Source: CAYZBM01 sp964476705
GTDB taxonomy: Bacteria > Pseudomonadota > Alphaproteobacteria > Rickettsiales > UBA6187
Assembly: GCA_964476705.1 (NCBI GenBank)
Contig: CAYZBM010000023.1
Location: forward strand, 1-24,176
Length of the DNA stretch: 24,176 nucleotides
Reading direction: 5' to 3'
Both the position numbers and the translations under genes were made by a program. The notes beneath the pieces are model-generated. The model did no database searches. It was not told where the DNA came from and was given only the letters and a program-made list of their open reading frames with translations. Positions within the stretch are counted from its first letter, which is position 1. Each line of letters opens with the position of its first letter. Below, in pieces: positions 1 to 7,801 of the stretch.

Positions 1-1508
1 ATAATGCAGTTAGTGGCGATGATTTATCAGTAACTAGTTTAGCTGGTACTTTTGCAAGTAAAAATATTGGCGCACGGTTAGTTACATTATCTAGTGGTAC
101 TTTAGCCGGCACAGATGCTGATAACTATAGCTTCTCTTTAGGATCGGCTACAAGCACAGCAACTATTTTAGCTAAAAATTTAACCGTAACTGGTATCACC
201 GCAAGTAATAAACCTTATGATGGCACAACTGCAGCTACTTTAGATGCAACATTAGCCAGCTTTACTGGTATAGTTGGTAGCGATAGCGTAAATTTAACTG
301 GTAGCTATACTGCCAATTTTAATGATACAAATGTAGGTAACAATAAAGCAATCACAGTATCAGGTTATAGTTTAGATAATAGTAACTATAGCCTAACTCA
401 ACCAACTAGCATTACGGCTAACATTACTGCTAAAGCTTTAACCGTAAGTGGTATTACTGCAAGTAATAAAGTTTATGATGGTACAACTACTGCTACTTTG
501 GATGCAACTGGAGCTCTCTTTACTGGTATAGTTGGTAGCGATAATGTAAATTTAACTGGTACTTATATTGCTAACTTTAATAACAAAAATGTCGGCAGCA
601 ATAAAGCAATTACTGTATCTGGTTATAATTTAGATAATAGTAACTATAGCCTAACCCAACCAACTAGTATTAGGGCTGATATATCCGCAGCCTCTTTAAC
701 TATTACCGCCAATAACCAAACTAAAATTTATGGCTTTGGCGGCACTTCGGCAGATCTTGGTACCAATAACTATACTATTACTTCGGGCTCATTATTTGGT
801 AGCGATGCTATTTCTGGTGTTACACTTACTACTAATGCTACTCTTTCTGATAGTAGTTACTATAATTACAGCTCTAGCCCTTGGAGCTTAACTCCACTAT
901 CTGCTAGTTTCTCTTCAGGATCAGCAAGCAATTATAATATTTCTTATAATAACGCAACAACTGGACTCATTATTAATAAAAAAGCTTTAACTATAAGCGC
1001 TGACAACAAAACAAAATTTATAAACCAAGAAAATCCTAATTTAACCGTTAGCTATAGTGGTTTAAACTCTAGGGATTCAGCAAATATAGTACAAGGTCTA
1101 ACTATAACAACTTTAGCCAATAATACTTCAGAATTAGGAAATTATGATATTACTTTAAGCGGAGCTTCTGCAGATAATTATGATATTACTCTAATAAATG
1201 GTATTCTTACTATAAATGCTATTCCAATAAGCACAGTAAATATTTTACCAGATACTGTTGAAAGAATAGATACTGATATAAATAATTACTTAAGCTTATA
1301 TCTAGACATAAATAATAGCATCTATAATGTTATGCCTACAAAAAATATTTACCTATATAATTTCTACAAAAAAGAAAATGAAATAAATTATACAATTAAA
1401 GAAAATCAACAAGATTTTTATTCTACCATTACTGAATTAGTTGACAATACTAATAACCTGAATAATAGCATATTAATAACCAGCAAAAGAAAATCACTTA
1501 AAAAATAA
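1..1508 (+). CDS. YDG/MBG-repeat filamentous-haemagglutinin-like surface protein, 3' part
   Basis: The reading frame is open from base 3 to the TAA at 1506-1508, so the true start lies left of the window; the internal ATG at 498 is not a start. About 500 residues are visible. They are rich in Gly, Ser, Thr, Asn and Ala with regular beta-strand spacing. YDG-type units carry the hallmark ASNKxYDGTT; MBG-type domains follow (around 696-970 and 980-1220, opening LTITANNQTKIYG and LTISADNKTKF). These domains are known from large secreted filamentous adhesins, often two-partner (TpsA-like) substrates. The last roughly 90 residues leave the repeat pattern and become rich in Asn, Ile, Tyr and Lys. 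No C-terminal beta-barrel or sorting signal is evident, and no TpsB transporter is present here. An adhesin or surface role is inferred from the domains, not shown. Confidence 0.8.
   Translation, partial: NAVSGDDLSVTSLAGTFASKNIGARLVTLSSGTLAGTDADNYSFSLGSATSTATILAKNLTVTGITASNKPYDGTTAATLDATLASFTGIVGSDSVNLTGSYTANFNDTNVGNNKAITVSGYSLDNSNYSLTQPTSITANITAKALTVSGITASNKVYDGTTTATLDATGALFTGIVGSDNVNLTGTYIANFNNKNVGSNKAITVSGYNLDNSNYSLTQPTSIRADISAASLTITANNQTKIYGFGGTSADLGTNNYTITSGSLFGSDAISGVTLTTNATLSDSSYYNYSSSPWSLTPLSASFSSGSASNYNISYNNATTGLIINKKALTISADNKTKFINQENPNLTVSYSGLNSRDSANIVQGLTITTLANNTSELGNYDITLSGASADNYDITLINGILTINAIPISTVNILPDTVERIDTDINNYLSLYLDINNSIYNVMPTKNIYLYNFYKKENEINYTIKENQQDFYSTITELVDNTNNLNNSILITSKRKSLKK
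180..695 (+). repeat. Two tandem 258-bp (86-residue) YDG units
   Basis: Units run 180-437 and 438-695, both in frame. Each begins with Leu-Thr-Val before GITASNK, and they share long identical protein stretches (FTGIVGSD, NKAITVSGY, LDNSNYSLTQPTSI). A third occurrence of the boundary at 696 leads into a diverged MBG domain instead. The sequence before 180 looks like the tail of another, more diverged unit. Such repeats can change copy number by recombination or slippage. Confidence 0.9.
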
Positions 1509-1528
1509 GTTAAAACCACATCCTTCAT

Positions 1529-2608
1529 TTATCTAGAAAAACCAGTCGTAACACCCGCGCGTGATTGAAAAAAATATAACTGCTGATCATATCTCTCAAC
1601 TGTAGAATCAGCGACCTGTGTCGCAGGTAAACTAGGATTATGGGAAATGTCAGATCTATATTCATGATAATAACTACCTTTTTGATTTCTTAGATCTCTA
1701 TATCCACTTAAACAATATTCTTCGGCAAAATGATAACCATAAATATCATGACCTTCTTTACTTAAATTACTCCTTAAAAGAACTTTATCCTCATCTATTT
1801 TCCCGTCAGAAATTACTTGCACTCCGCTATATTGAATAATTCCTTTTACAGTCCAAGCTTTATCTGTCTCTTTTTCATTTTTTTCTAAAGTAACCGGGAT
1901 ATTCATTTCATGAGCTTCTTGTAAAGCTACTAAAAATTTATGTATCCCTTCTATATGTGGGTACGATTCTTCAGCCAAACGATTTAACATAGATGTACTT
2001 ACAGTCTCATAAAAAACTGTACAACCAACATCGTCTAATTTATTAATTTGGTTTTGGTATCTTCTGCTGATTTCTTTAGCAATTTCATCTATTGCTTTTA
2101 AAATCTCTTCTGGTAATTGGTTCTGTCCTAAAAAATTATCAAATAACTTAACTACCCCACCAGCCCTTTTTTCATCATGAGACTCTTTGCCAATTTTAGC
2201 TAATTCTTTTATACAATCTTTTAAAGAAAATTTGATTTTTGTACCTTCCGGAATCCCTAGTTCAACATCTGGTAATAACGTAGCTAAAGCCCCCATATAA
2301 TTTAGAAATTTAATTGTACCATCCGGAGGTAATTTTCCAGTTTTTTGATATATAGAAAAAATTTTATGCTGCTCGGTGAGTATTTTAACAAGATTATTAT
2401 AAATTCCATCTCTTACTTTTTTAACATTCTCAGAATCTCCAATTTTATGGAAATATTCACGCAATTCAATTGCTTGAGCTTTTTCTATATTTTCTTCCTC
2501 TAAAGAACCTCGAACAGATTCCTCTCTTAACTCTTCTTCTCTTTCATCCAAAATATTTTGGGCCGGTAATTGCTGAATTTGTACTTGATTTGAAACTGGA
2601 CTATTCAT
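1529..2608 (-). CDS. Orphan hypothetical protein, 359 aa
   Basis: I do not recognise this protein. The start is well supported: a GGGAGA ribosome-binding site sits about 7 bases before the ATG. The N-terminal 50 residues are strongly acidic and Glu-rich (probable coiled coil or disordered). The middle (about 55-200) is predicted helical, and the C-terminal third is a mixed region rich in Tyr, His and Ser. There is no signal peptide, membrane segment or recognisable catalytic motif. It lies 91 bases downstream of secA on the same strand and may be read through from it. It converges on the YDG/MBG gene with only 20 bases between the two stops and no GC-rich terminator. Probably a lineage-restricted cytosolic or secreted protein; function unknown. 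Confidence 0.7.
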   Translation of the reverse strand: MNSPVSNQVQIQQLPAQNILDEREEELREESVRGSLEEENIEKAQAIELREYFHKIGDSENVKKVRDGIYNNLVKILTEQHKIFSIYQKTGKLPPDGTIKFLNYMGALATLLPDVELGIPEGTKIKFSLKDCIKELAKIGKESHDEKRAGGVVKLFDNFLGQNQLPEEILKAIDEIAKEISRRYQNQINKLDDVGCTVFYETVSTSMLNRLAEESYPHIEGIHKFLVALQEAHEMNIPVTLEKNEKETDKAWTVKGIIQYSGVQVISDGKIDEDKVLLRSNLSKEGHDIYGYHFAEEYCLSGYRDLRNQKGSYYHEYRSDISHNPSLPATQVADSTVERYDQQLYFFQSRAGVTTGFSR

Positions 2609-2699
2609 GATATTTTCTCCCTAATTTGAATTAAAGATAATAATTAAAACAACCAATTATTACCATTTTAACAAAATAAGGATAATTAAACAATTAATT

Positions 2700-5423
2700 T
2701 TACAACTTACCATGACATTGTTTATATTTTTTATCCGAGCCACAAGGACATAATTCATTACGCGCAACTCGTCCCCAAGTTTCTGGATCATTAGGGTCAC
2801 GTTCCTCAGAGCTTACTCTTCTTATCACCGTACCCGTTTCAGACTCATTTTCGTGAGTGTTAGAAAATAAAACATCAGACCTAGTTTCAATCATTTTTTT
2901 CGGGCCAATATTTTCTAGACTTAATTCTTCTTCGCCAATTTCATCACCAAAATTAAATTCCATATGCGCAACACGTCTAGTTACTAACTCACCTAGGTTA
3001 GTGAGTAATTCAGAAAATAAGGCAAAGGCCTCTTTTTTATATTCATTTAATGGGTCTTTCTGTCCGTATGCTCTTAAACCTATACCTTGTTTTAATTGGT
3101 CTAAAGTTAAAAGATGATCTTTCCATAATTGATCTAAAGTTAACAATAATATTTTTTTCTCAGCTAACTGCACTATTTCTTTACCATATTTAGCTTCCTT
3201 AGCTGCAAAAATTTCATCTACTGCTAAATCAAGCTTATTTAGCATTTCATTTTCAGTTACTCCATCTTCTTCAGCCCACTTATCTACTGGTAAATGCACG
3301 CCGTAATTAAAGAATATTTCTTTAGCTAAACGCTCTAAATCCCATTTTTCTTTAAAAGCATTCTCAGGAATACAACTAGTAACTAAATCTTCAGTAACTT
3401 TATCCCGCATATCTTTTACAATTTCAGAAACATCTTTAGCGTTGATTAATTCTAATCTCTGAGCATAAATAACTTTTCTTTGATCATTCATTACATCATC
3501 AAATTTCAACAAGCTTTTACGCGAATCAAAATGCATGGCTTCAACTTTTTTCTGTGACTTTTCAATAGTTCTACTAATAAGCCTATGAGTTATGGCCTCA
3601 CCTTCTTTTAAACCTAATGTTTGCAAAATACCACCAATTCGCTCTGAACCAAAAATTCGCATCAAATCATCTTCTAAAGATAAGAAAAATTTTGAAGTTC
3701 CTGGATCACCTTGTCGTCCTGATCTACCTCTTAATTGATTATCAATCCTTCTACTTTCGTGACGTTCGGTTCCTAAAACAAATAAACCGCCGGCGGCCAA
3801 AACTTTTTCTTTGTCGGCTTTAACTTCTTTGGCAATTTTTTCTCTTAGTTTTTCAATATCTTGATCAGGATTTTTTTTCAATGATGATTCAAGCATCATT
3901 TCAATATTACCACCAAGCATAATATCAGTCCCTCGACCTGCCATATTAGTTGCTATGGTTATAGCATGTGATCTTCCAGCCTGAGCGATAATATAAGCCT
4001 CACGCTCATGCTGTTTAGCATTTAATACTTCATGCTTAATATTAGCTTTAGTTAAAAGTTTAGAAATAAGTTCTGATTTTTCAATACTTACCGTACCTAC
4101 TAAAACCGGCTGACCTTTTTTGTCGCATTCTTTAATAGTTTCAATAATTGCATTATATTTCTCTTTTGTAGTCCGATAGATATCATCATCTATATCTTTT
4201 CGCGCATTTATTTTATTAGGTGGTACTGATACTACTTGTAGATTATAAATATCAGCAAACTCATCAGCCTCAGTCATAGCTGTACCGGTCATACCAGCTA
4301 ATTTATCATATAATCTAAAATAATTTTGAAAAGTTATAGACGCTAAAGTTTGATTTTCATTCTGCACCACAACTCCTTCTTTAGCTTCTAAAGCTTGATG
4401 GAGACCTTCAGAATAACGTCTACCTTCCATCATTCTTCCAGTAAACTCATCAATAATCATAACTTTATTATCTTTGACAATATAGTCTTTATCTATTTCA
4501 AATAAGGTATGCGCTCTTAAAGCCTGATTAACATGGTGCACTAAAGAAATTGAACTAATATCATAAAGATTATGATCCTCGGCTATTAAACCTTCTTTTC
4601 TTAGAATATCTTCAATCTTAGTATTACCTTCTTCAGTTAAGGTAACATTTTTTGACTTCTCATCAATTTCATAATCGGCAGGTAATAATTTTTTAACGAG
4701 AGCATCCACTATATAATATAGCTTTGAATTATCCTCAGTAGGACCTGAAATAATTAGTGGTGTTCTAGCTTCATCAATTAGAATCGAGTCTACTTCATCA
4801 ACTATGGCAAAAAAACAACCACGTTGGACCATTTCTTCGCGACTAAATTTCATATTATCACGCAAATAGTCAAAACCAAATTCGTTATTAGTACCGTAAG
4901 TAATATCACAATTATAGGCTGCCTTGCGCTCCTCGTCATAAAGACTATGCTCTATACAGCCTACTGTTAGACCTAAAAATTTATAAATATTTCCCATCCA
5001 TTCAGCATCACGACTTGCTAAATAGTCATTAACTGTTACAACATGAACGCCCTTCCCGGCTAAAGCATTAAGATAAACTGCCAAAGTTCCCATCAGAGTT
5101 TTTCCCTCTCCGGTACCCATTTCGGTAATCATGCCTTTATGTAAGATAATTCCGCCAATAAGCTGCACATCATAATGCCGCATACCCAAAGTCCTTTTGG
5201 CCGCTTCTCTAACTACAGCAAAAGCCTCAGGCAAAATAGCATCTAAAGTTTCACCTTTTTGTACTCGCTCTTTAAACTCTTGAGTTTTGGCTTTTAATTC
5301 TTGGTCACTCAAAGCTATATAACTTGACTCTAAAGCATTAATTTCAGCAACCTGTTTATGAGTTTGTTTAACCAAGCGATCATTTGCTGTTCCAAAGAGT
5401 TTTTTAGCTAAAGAGCCTATCAT
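2700..5423 (-). CDS. secA: Preprotein translocase ATPase SecA
   Basis: SecA is the ATPase motor that drives unfolded preproteins through the SecYEG channel at the inner membrane. At 907 residues the protein is full length for alphaproteobacteria. Walker A GTGEGKT is at residues 103-109 and the DEVD Walker B motif at 209-212. The motor-domain block NMAGRGTDI and the QLRGRSGRQGDPG block are both intact. The C-terminal zinc site for SecB/lipid contact is complete (C892, C894, C903, H904). The gene lies 193 bases downstream of rpe on the same strand. That gap holds a near-perfect palindrome and a repeat element, so secA may have its own promoter. The ribosome-binding site before the ATG is weak (CGGAAA). 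The product would serve export of the lipoprotein BamE and any Sec-dependent surface protein. Confidence 0.98.
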   Translation of the reverse strand: MIGSLAKKLFGTANDRLVKQTHKQVAEINALESSYIALSDQELKAKTQEFKERVQKGETLDAILPEAFAVVREAAKRTLGMRHYDVQLIGGIILHKGMITEMGTGEGKTLMGTLAVYLNALAGKGVHVVTVNDYLASRDAEWMGNIYKFLGLTVGCIEHSLYDEERKAAYNCDITYGTNNEFGFDYLRDNMKFSREEMVQRGCFFAIVDEVDSILIDEARTPLIISGPTEDNSKLYYIVDALVKKLLPADYEIDEKSKNVTLTEEGNTKIEDILRKEGLIAEDHNLYDISSISLVHHVNQALRAHTLFEIDKDYIVKDNKVMIIDEFTGRMMEGRRYSEGLHQALEAKEGVVVQNENQTLASITFQNYFRLYDKLAGMTGTAMTEADEFADIYNLQVVSVPPNKINARKDIDDDIYRTTKEKYNAIIETIKECDKKGQPVLVGTVSIEKSELISKLLTKANIKHEVLNAKQHEREAYIIAQAGRSHAITIATNMAGRGTDIMLGGNIEMMLESSLKKNPDQDIEKLREKIAKEVKADKEKVLAAGGLFVLGTERHESRRIDNQLRGRSGRQGDPGTSKFFLSLEDDLMRIFGSERIGGILQTLGLKEGEAITHRLISRTIEKSQKKVEAMHFDSRKSLLKFDDVMNDQRKVIYAQRLELINAKDVSEIVKDMRDKVTEDLVTSCIPENAFKEKWDLERLAKEIFFNYGVHLPVDKWAEEDGVTENEMLNKLDLAVDEIFAAKEAKYGKEIVQLAEKKILLLTLDQLWKDHLLTLDQLKQGIGLRAYGQKDPLNEYKKEAFALFSELLTNLGELVTRRVAHMEFNFGDEIGEEELSLENIGPKKMIETRSDVLFSNTHENESETGTVIRRVSSEERDPNDPETWGRVARNELCPCGSDKKYKQCHGKL

Positions 5424-5454
5424 ATATTTTTCCGTTATAACTATAAAAATTGTT

Positions 5455-5475
5455 CGTACCTATATATATAGTACG
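5455..5475. promoter_or_regulatory. Near-perfect palindrome upstream of secA
   Basis: CGTAC and GTACG arms flank an alternating TA core; removal of one C (5460) makes the whole 20 bases self-complementary. It sits 32-52 bases upstream of the secA ATG, where a promoter or operator would be expected, and the TATATA core could act as a -10 box. Regulatory function is inferred from position only. Confidence 0.4.
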
Positions 5476-5500
5476 TACTATTATTGTAAAGAACCTTAAC

Positions 5501-5609
5501 TATAGTAGATCAAGAAATGATTCCTAAAAATTATAAATTAATCATTTCTATGATGCTACATACCCTGAACTCGTTTCAGGGTCCATTAATGTATAGTAGA
5601 TTAAGAAAT
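5501..5609. repeat. Composite palindromic intergenic repeat (REP/MITE-like) between rpe and secA
   Basis: Three nested structures are visible. A 10-bp perfect inverted repeat AGAAATGATT / AATCATTTCT lies at 5513-5522 and 5540-5549. A perfect 8-bp hairpin ACCCTGAA-CTCGT-TTCAGGGT lies at 5562-5582. An 18-base direct repeat with one mismatch (TATAGTAGAT then C/T then AAGAAAT) lies at 5501-5518 and 5592-5609, bracketing the rest. The CCCTGAA...TTCAGGG hairpin resembles the dispersed palindromic repeat common in Rickettsiales and other alphaproteobacteria. No coding potential is present. Confidence 0.7.
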
Positions 5610-5616
5610 AGTATCC

Positions 5617-6291
5617 CTAAGATTGAAGTAATTTGATATTTTTAGCATAATTCTCTGCCCCATCCTTAAATATATAAGAACCGGCGACCAAAACATCAGC
5701 TCCGGCATCAACTGCCCTGATAGAAGTTTCAGCAGTAATACCACCATCTACCTCAAGATCGATATGCCGGCCTATTTTATCTATTTTTTCCCGAATAATT
5801 TTAATTTTATCTAATTGAGAAAAAAGAAATTTTTGTCCACCAAAACCAGGGTTAACCGTCATTACCAAAATTAAGTCTATTTCATGCAACACATAATCTA
5901 AAACATTTGCCGGAGTTGATGGCACTAAAGATACTCCAGCTTTTTTACCTAAAGCCTTAATACTATTAATAGTTCGATCTAAATGCACTACAGACTCAGC
6001 ATGTACGGTAATAATATCAGCTCCTGCATTTGCAAATTTTTCGATATAACAATCAGGATTGCTAATCATCAGATGTACATCAAATGGTAACTTGCTATAA
6101 GGTCTTAAGGATTTTATAACATCAGGACCTATAGTAATATTAGGAACAAAATGTCCATCCATCACATCAATATGAATATAATCAGCATCAGCTGCAGTTA
6201 TATCTTTTACTTCTTGGCCTAAAAAAGCAAAATTAGCTGATAATATTGACGGAGCTATTTTTATATTTCTTTTATTATTTTCTATTTTCAT
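5617..6291 (-). CDS. rpe: Ribulose-phosphate 3-epimerase
   Basis: This enzyme interconverts D-ribulose 5-phosphate and D-xylulose 5-phosphate in the non-oxidative pentose phosphate pathway, in the cytosol. The 224 residues match the family length and form a single TIM barrel. The signature IAPSILSANF is at 12-21 and HIDVMDGHFVPN at 40-51. DVHLM is at 71-75, the phosphate-binding VNPGFGGQ at 146-153, and LEVDGG at 179-184. The metal ligands H40, D42, H73 and D182 are all present; D42 and D182 are the expected acid/base pair. It is the first gene of a minus-strand group followed by secA. The ribosome-binding site is weak. Confidence 0.97.
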   Translation of the reverse strand: MKIENNKRNIKIAPSILSANFAFLGQEVKDITAADADYIHIDVMDGHFVPNITIGPDVIKSLRPYSKLPFDVHLMISNPDCYIEKFANAGADIITVHAESVVHLDRTINSIKALGKKAGVSLVPSTPANVLDYVLHEIDLILVMTVNPGFGGQKFLFSQLDKIKIIREKIDKIGRHIDLEVDGGITAETSIRAVDAGADVLVAGSYIFKDGAENYAKNIKLLQS

Positions 6292-6579
6292 AATACCAAT
6301 TAACTTTATCTAAAGATTACTAAATTATAATAATGCGAATACTTAAAATATAATATTTTCTTTATTACTAAAGCGCAACTACCAATCTATAAGCATTAGA
6401 TTTTAATTATAAATTAAGTTACGATCATTCATTTGTAACTTGAGGTTGTAAAAAAAATATTTTTTTGCAAAAACTTTCCCTTTTGCACCCTCTCGTTAAT
6501 TTTTTGTTAACCTTTTTTCGTTAGAAGTATTTCTTAAACTACTATTTACAAAAAATTGCATAAGAGGGGCACTATAAAC
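6292..6579. promoter_or_regulatory. 288-bp divergent regulatory region between rpe and HTH gene
   Basis: There is no gene here. It holds A/T tracts (6449-6466), a perfect 7-bp inverted repeat TGCAAAA / TTTTGCA at 6466-6472 and 6481-6487, a CtrA-like site at 6496-6510, and a TATAAT on the minus strand at 6324-6329 that could be the rpe -10 box (its -35 is poor). The strong SD AGAGGGG at 6563-6569 ends the region. It is the longest non-coding stretch of the window. Confidence 0.5.
6496..6510 (+). promoter_or_regulatory. CtrA-like binding site TTAA-N7-TTAA
   Basis: TTAA, seven bases, TTAA, followed by CC: this fits the alphaproteobacterial CtrA consensus TTAA-N7-TTAAC exactly. It lies about 70 bases before the HTH gene start and overlaps the likely -35 zone (TTGTTA at 6504-6509), the usual place for a CtrA-controlled promoter. 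In DNA this AT-rich a few matches per 24 kb are expected by chance, so confidence is limited. Confidence 0.35.
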
Positions 6580-6903
6580 ATGACTAAAAATACAAAAGAG
6601 AATGTAATAATCTGTGAGCAATCAGTATATCTTAATGAGCAACGTATTGCGGCAAGATTATTGCATTTAAGGCAAACTCTAGAAATTAAACGCTCAGACC
6701 TTGCTTATGCTTTAGATATAGAAGAAGATGAACTAAAAAGTTATGAATTAGGATTTTCACCAATTCCCGCAAGTATTTTAGCCTTAAGCGCCATTGCTCT
6801 TGGTGTTAATTTTGACTATTTCTACAATTGCCAAGAAGAAACGCAATTACAAAATAACATATTTTTATATAGCAATAACGAGTATGTCTTACCCTCATGC
6901 TAG
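6580..6903 (+). CDS. Small Cro/C1 (XRE) family HTH transcriptional regulator
   Basis: A 107-residue protein with one helix-turn-helix domain at about residues 22-80. It begins QRIAARLLHLRQ, has the recognition region around LAYALDIEEDELKSYELG, and ends in the typical LGVNFDYFY hydrophobic close. This is the layout of the small XRE regulators common in Rickettsiales and other alphaproteobacteria. I chose the ATG at 6580 because AGAGGGG at 6563-6569 is well spaced before it; an upstream in-frame TTG at 6556 has no ribosome-binding site. The C-terminal 25 residues are polar with no clear fold. It stands alone on the plus strand behind a region with a CtrA-like site and an inverted repeat, so cell-cycle control or autoregulation is possible. 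Its target genes cannot be read from the sequence. Confidence 0.85.
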   Translation: MTKNTKENVIICEQSVYLNEQRIAARLLHLRQTLEIKRSDLAYALDIEEDELKSYELGFSPIPASILALSAIALGVNFDYFYNCQEETQLQNNIFLYSNNEYVLPSC

Positions 6904-6920
6904 TTTTTTAAAAAGAACTA
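6901..6920. terminator. AT-only palindrome spanning both stop codons of convergent genes
   Basis: TAGTTTTTTAAAAAGAACTA can fold on itself, with one G-T wobble, into a stem with T-runs. It starts with the TAG stop of the HTH gene and ends with the complement of the TAG stop of nadC. It may work as a weak bidirectional terminator; there is no GC-rich stem, so efficiency is doubtful. Confidence 0.35.
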
Positions 6921-7754
6921 ATCTATATCCAGACCAATATCAACATTAGGAGTAGAATGGGTGATCATACCTATTGCTATATAATCAACTCCGCTATTGG
7001 CAATTTCAAGTACATTATCTAAATTTACATTACCAGATACTTCCAATTTTACTTTACCTTTAACCATGGCTACAGCTTCGTTAATTTCTTCTATGCTCAT
7101 ATTATCGAGCATAATAATGTCTATATTATAATTTAAACATTCAGCTACTTGCTTTAAATTATCACATTCAACTTCAATAAACTTAACTTTTTCTTTAGCA
7201 AATAAAGCCTTAGTTATAGCATTACTTACCGAACCTGAGGCTTTAATATGATTATCTTTAATTAATATCGCATCATCTAAACGCAGACGATGATTTTTAC
7301 CACCACCTATTCTTACTGCATATTTTTGAATCTCACGCAAAAGCGGAATAGTTTTTCTGGTATCTAATATTTGCGCTTTAGTTGCTGCAATTTGTTCAAC
7401 AAATTTTCTAGTTATAGATGCTGTACCACAAGTAACTCTTAATAAATTTAAGGCCACTCTTTCTGCCGCAAAAATAGCTCGACTATTGCCATAACCAGAT
7501 AATATAATCTCCCCTGGCTCTATAACATCACCCTCAGAAAAATTATCATAAATTCTGATATCTTTATTTAACTCGGCAAACACCATTTTGGCAATATTCG
7601 TTCCACATACTACCAATTCTTCTCTGGCTCTAATTGAAAAAGCTGTATTACTATCTGCATCTATAGTTAAATTAGAAGTTATATCGCCAGAACCTATATC
7701 TTCAAGCAAAGATTCTTTAATTATTTTTTTGACTAACTCTAAGTTTAAAGTCAT
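6918..7754 (-). CDS. nadC: Nicotinate-nucleotide pyrophosphorylase (quinolinate phosphoribosyltransferase)
   Basis: NadC converts quinolinate and PRPP to nicotinate mononucleotide, CO2 and pyrophosphate, the entry of the quinolinate route into NAD. Family landmarks are intact: EDIGSGDIT near the N-terminus, AAERVALNLL, the active-site DTRKT, GGGKNHRLRLDDAILIKDNH with its substrate-binding Arg, His and Lys, the acidic residues of IEVEC and MLDN, and EVSGN. The 278 residues match the family length. Two starts are possible: a TTG at 7763 and an ATG at 7754. I chose the ATG because the TTG lies too close to the AGAAGA that might serve it. It lies about 40 bases downstream of purU on the same strand, so the two are probably co-transcribed. 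nadA and nadB are not in the window. Confidence 0.96.
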   Translation of the reverse strand: MTLNLELVKKIIKESLLEDIGSGDITSNLTIDADSNTAFSIRAREELVVCGTNIAKMVFAELNKDIRIYDNFSEGDVIEPGEIILSGYGNSRAIFAAERVALNLLRVTCGTASITRKFVEQIAATKAQILDTRKTIPLLREIQKYAVRIGGGKNHRLRLDDAILIKDNHIKASGSVSNAITKALFAKEKVKFIEVECDNLKQVAECLNYNIDIIMLDNMSIEEINEAVAMVKGKVKLEVSGNVNLDNVLEIANSGVDYIAIGMITHSTPNVDIGLDID

Positions 7755-7801
7755 AGCATCCAATATTCTTCTAATTATGATTTTGTTGATTTTTTTATTT
7801 T

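Noticed and set aside
180..695. Tandem repeats considered as a CRISPR-like array
   Set aside because: The 258-bp units are contiguous, in frame and encode a YDG domain; there are no short repeats with unique spacers.
2684..2699. AATTAA-ACAA-TTAATT hairpin directly after the secA stop
   Set aside because: A/T-only 6-bp stem that is expected often by chance in this DNA; too weak to call a terminator.
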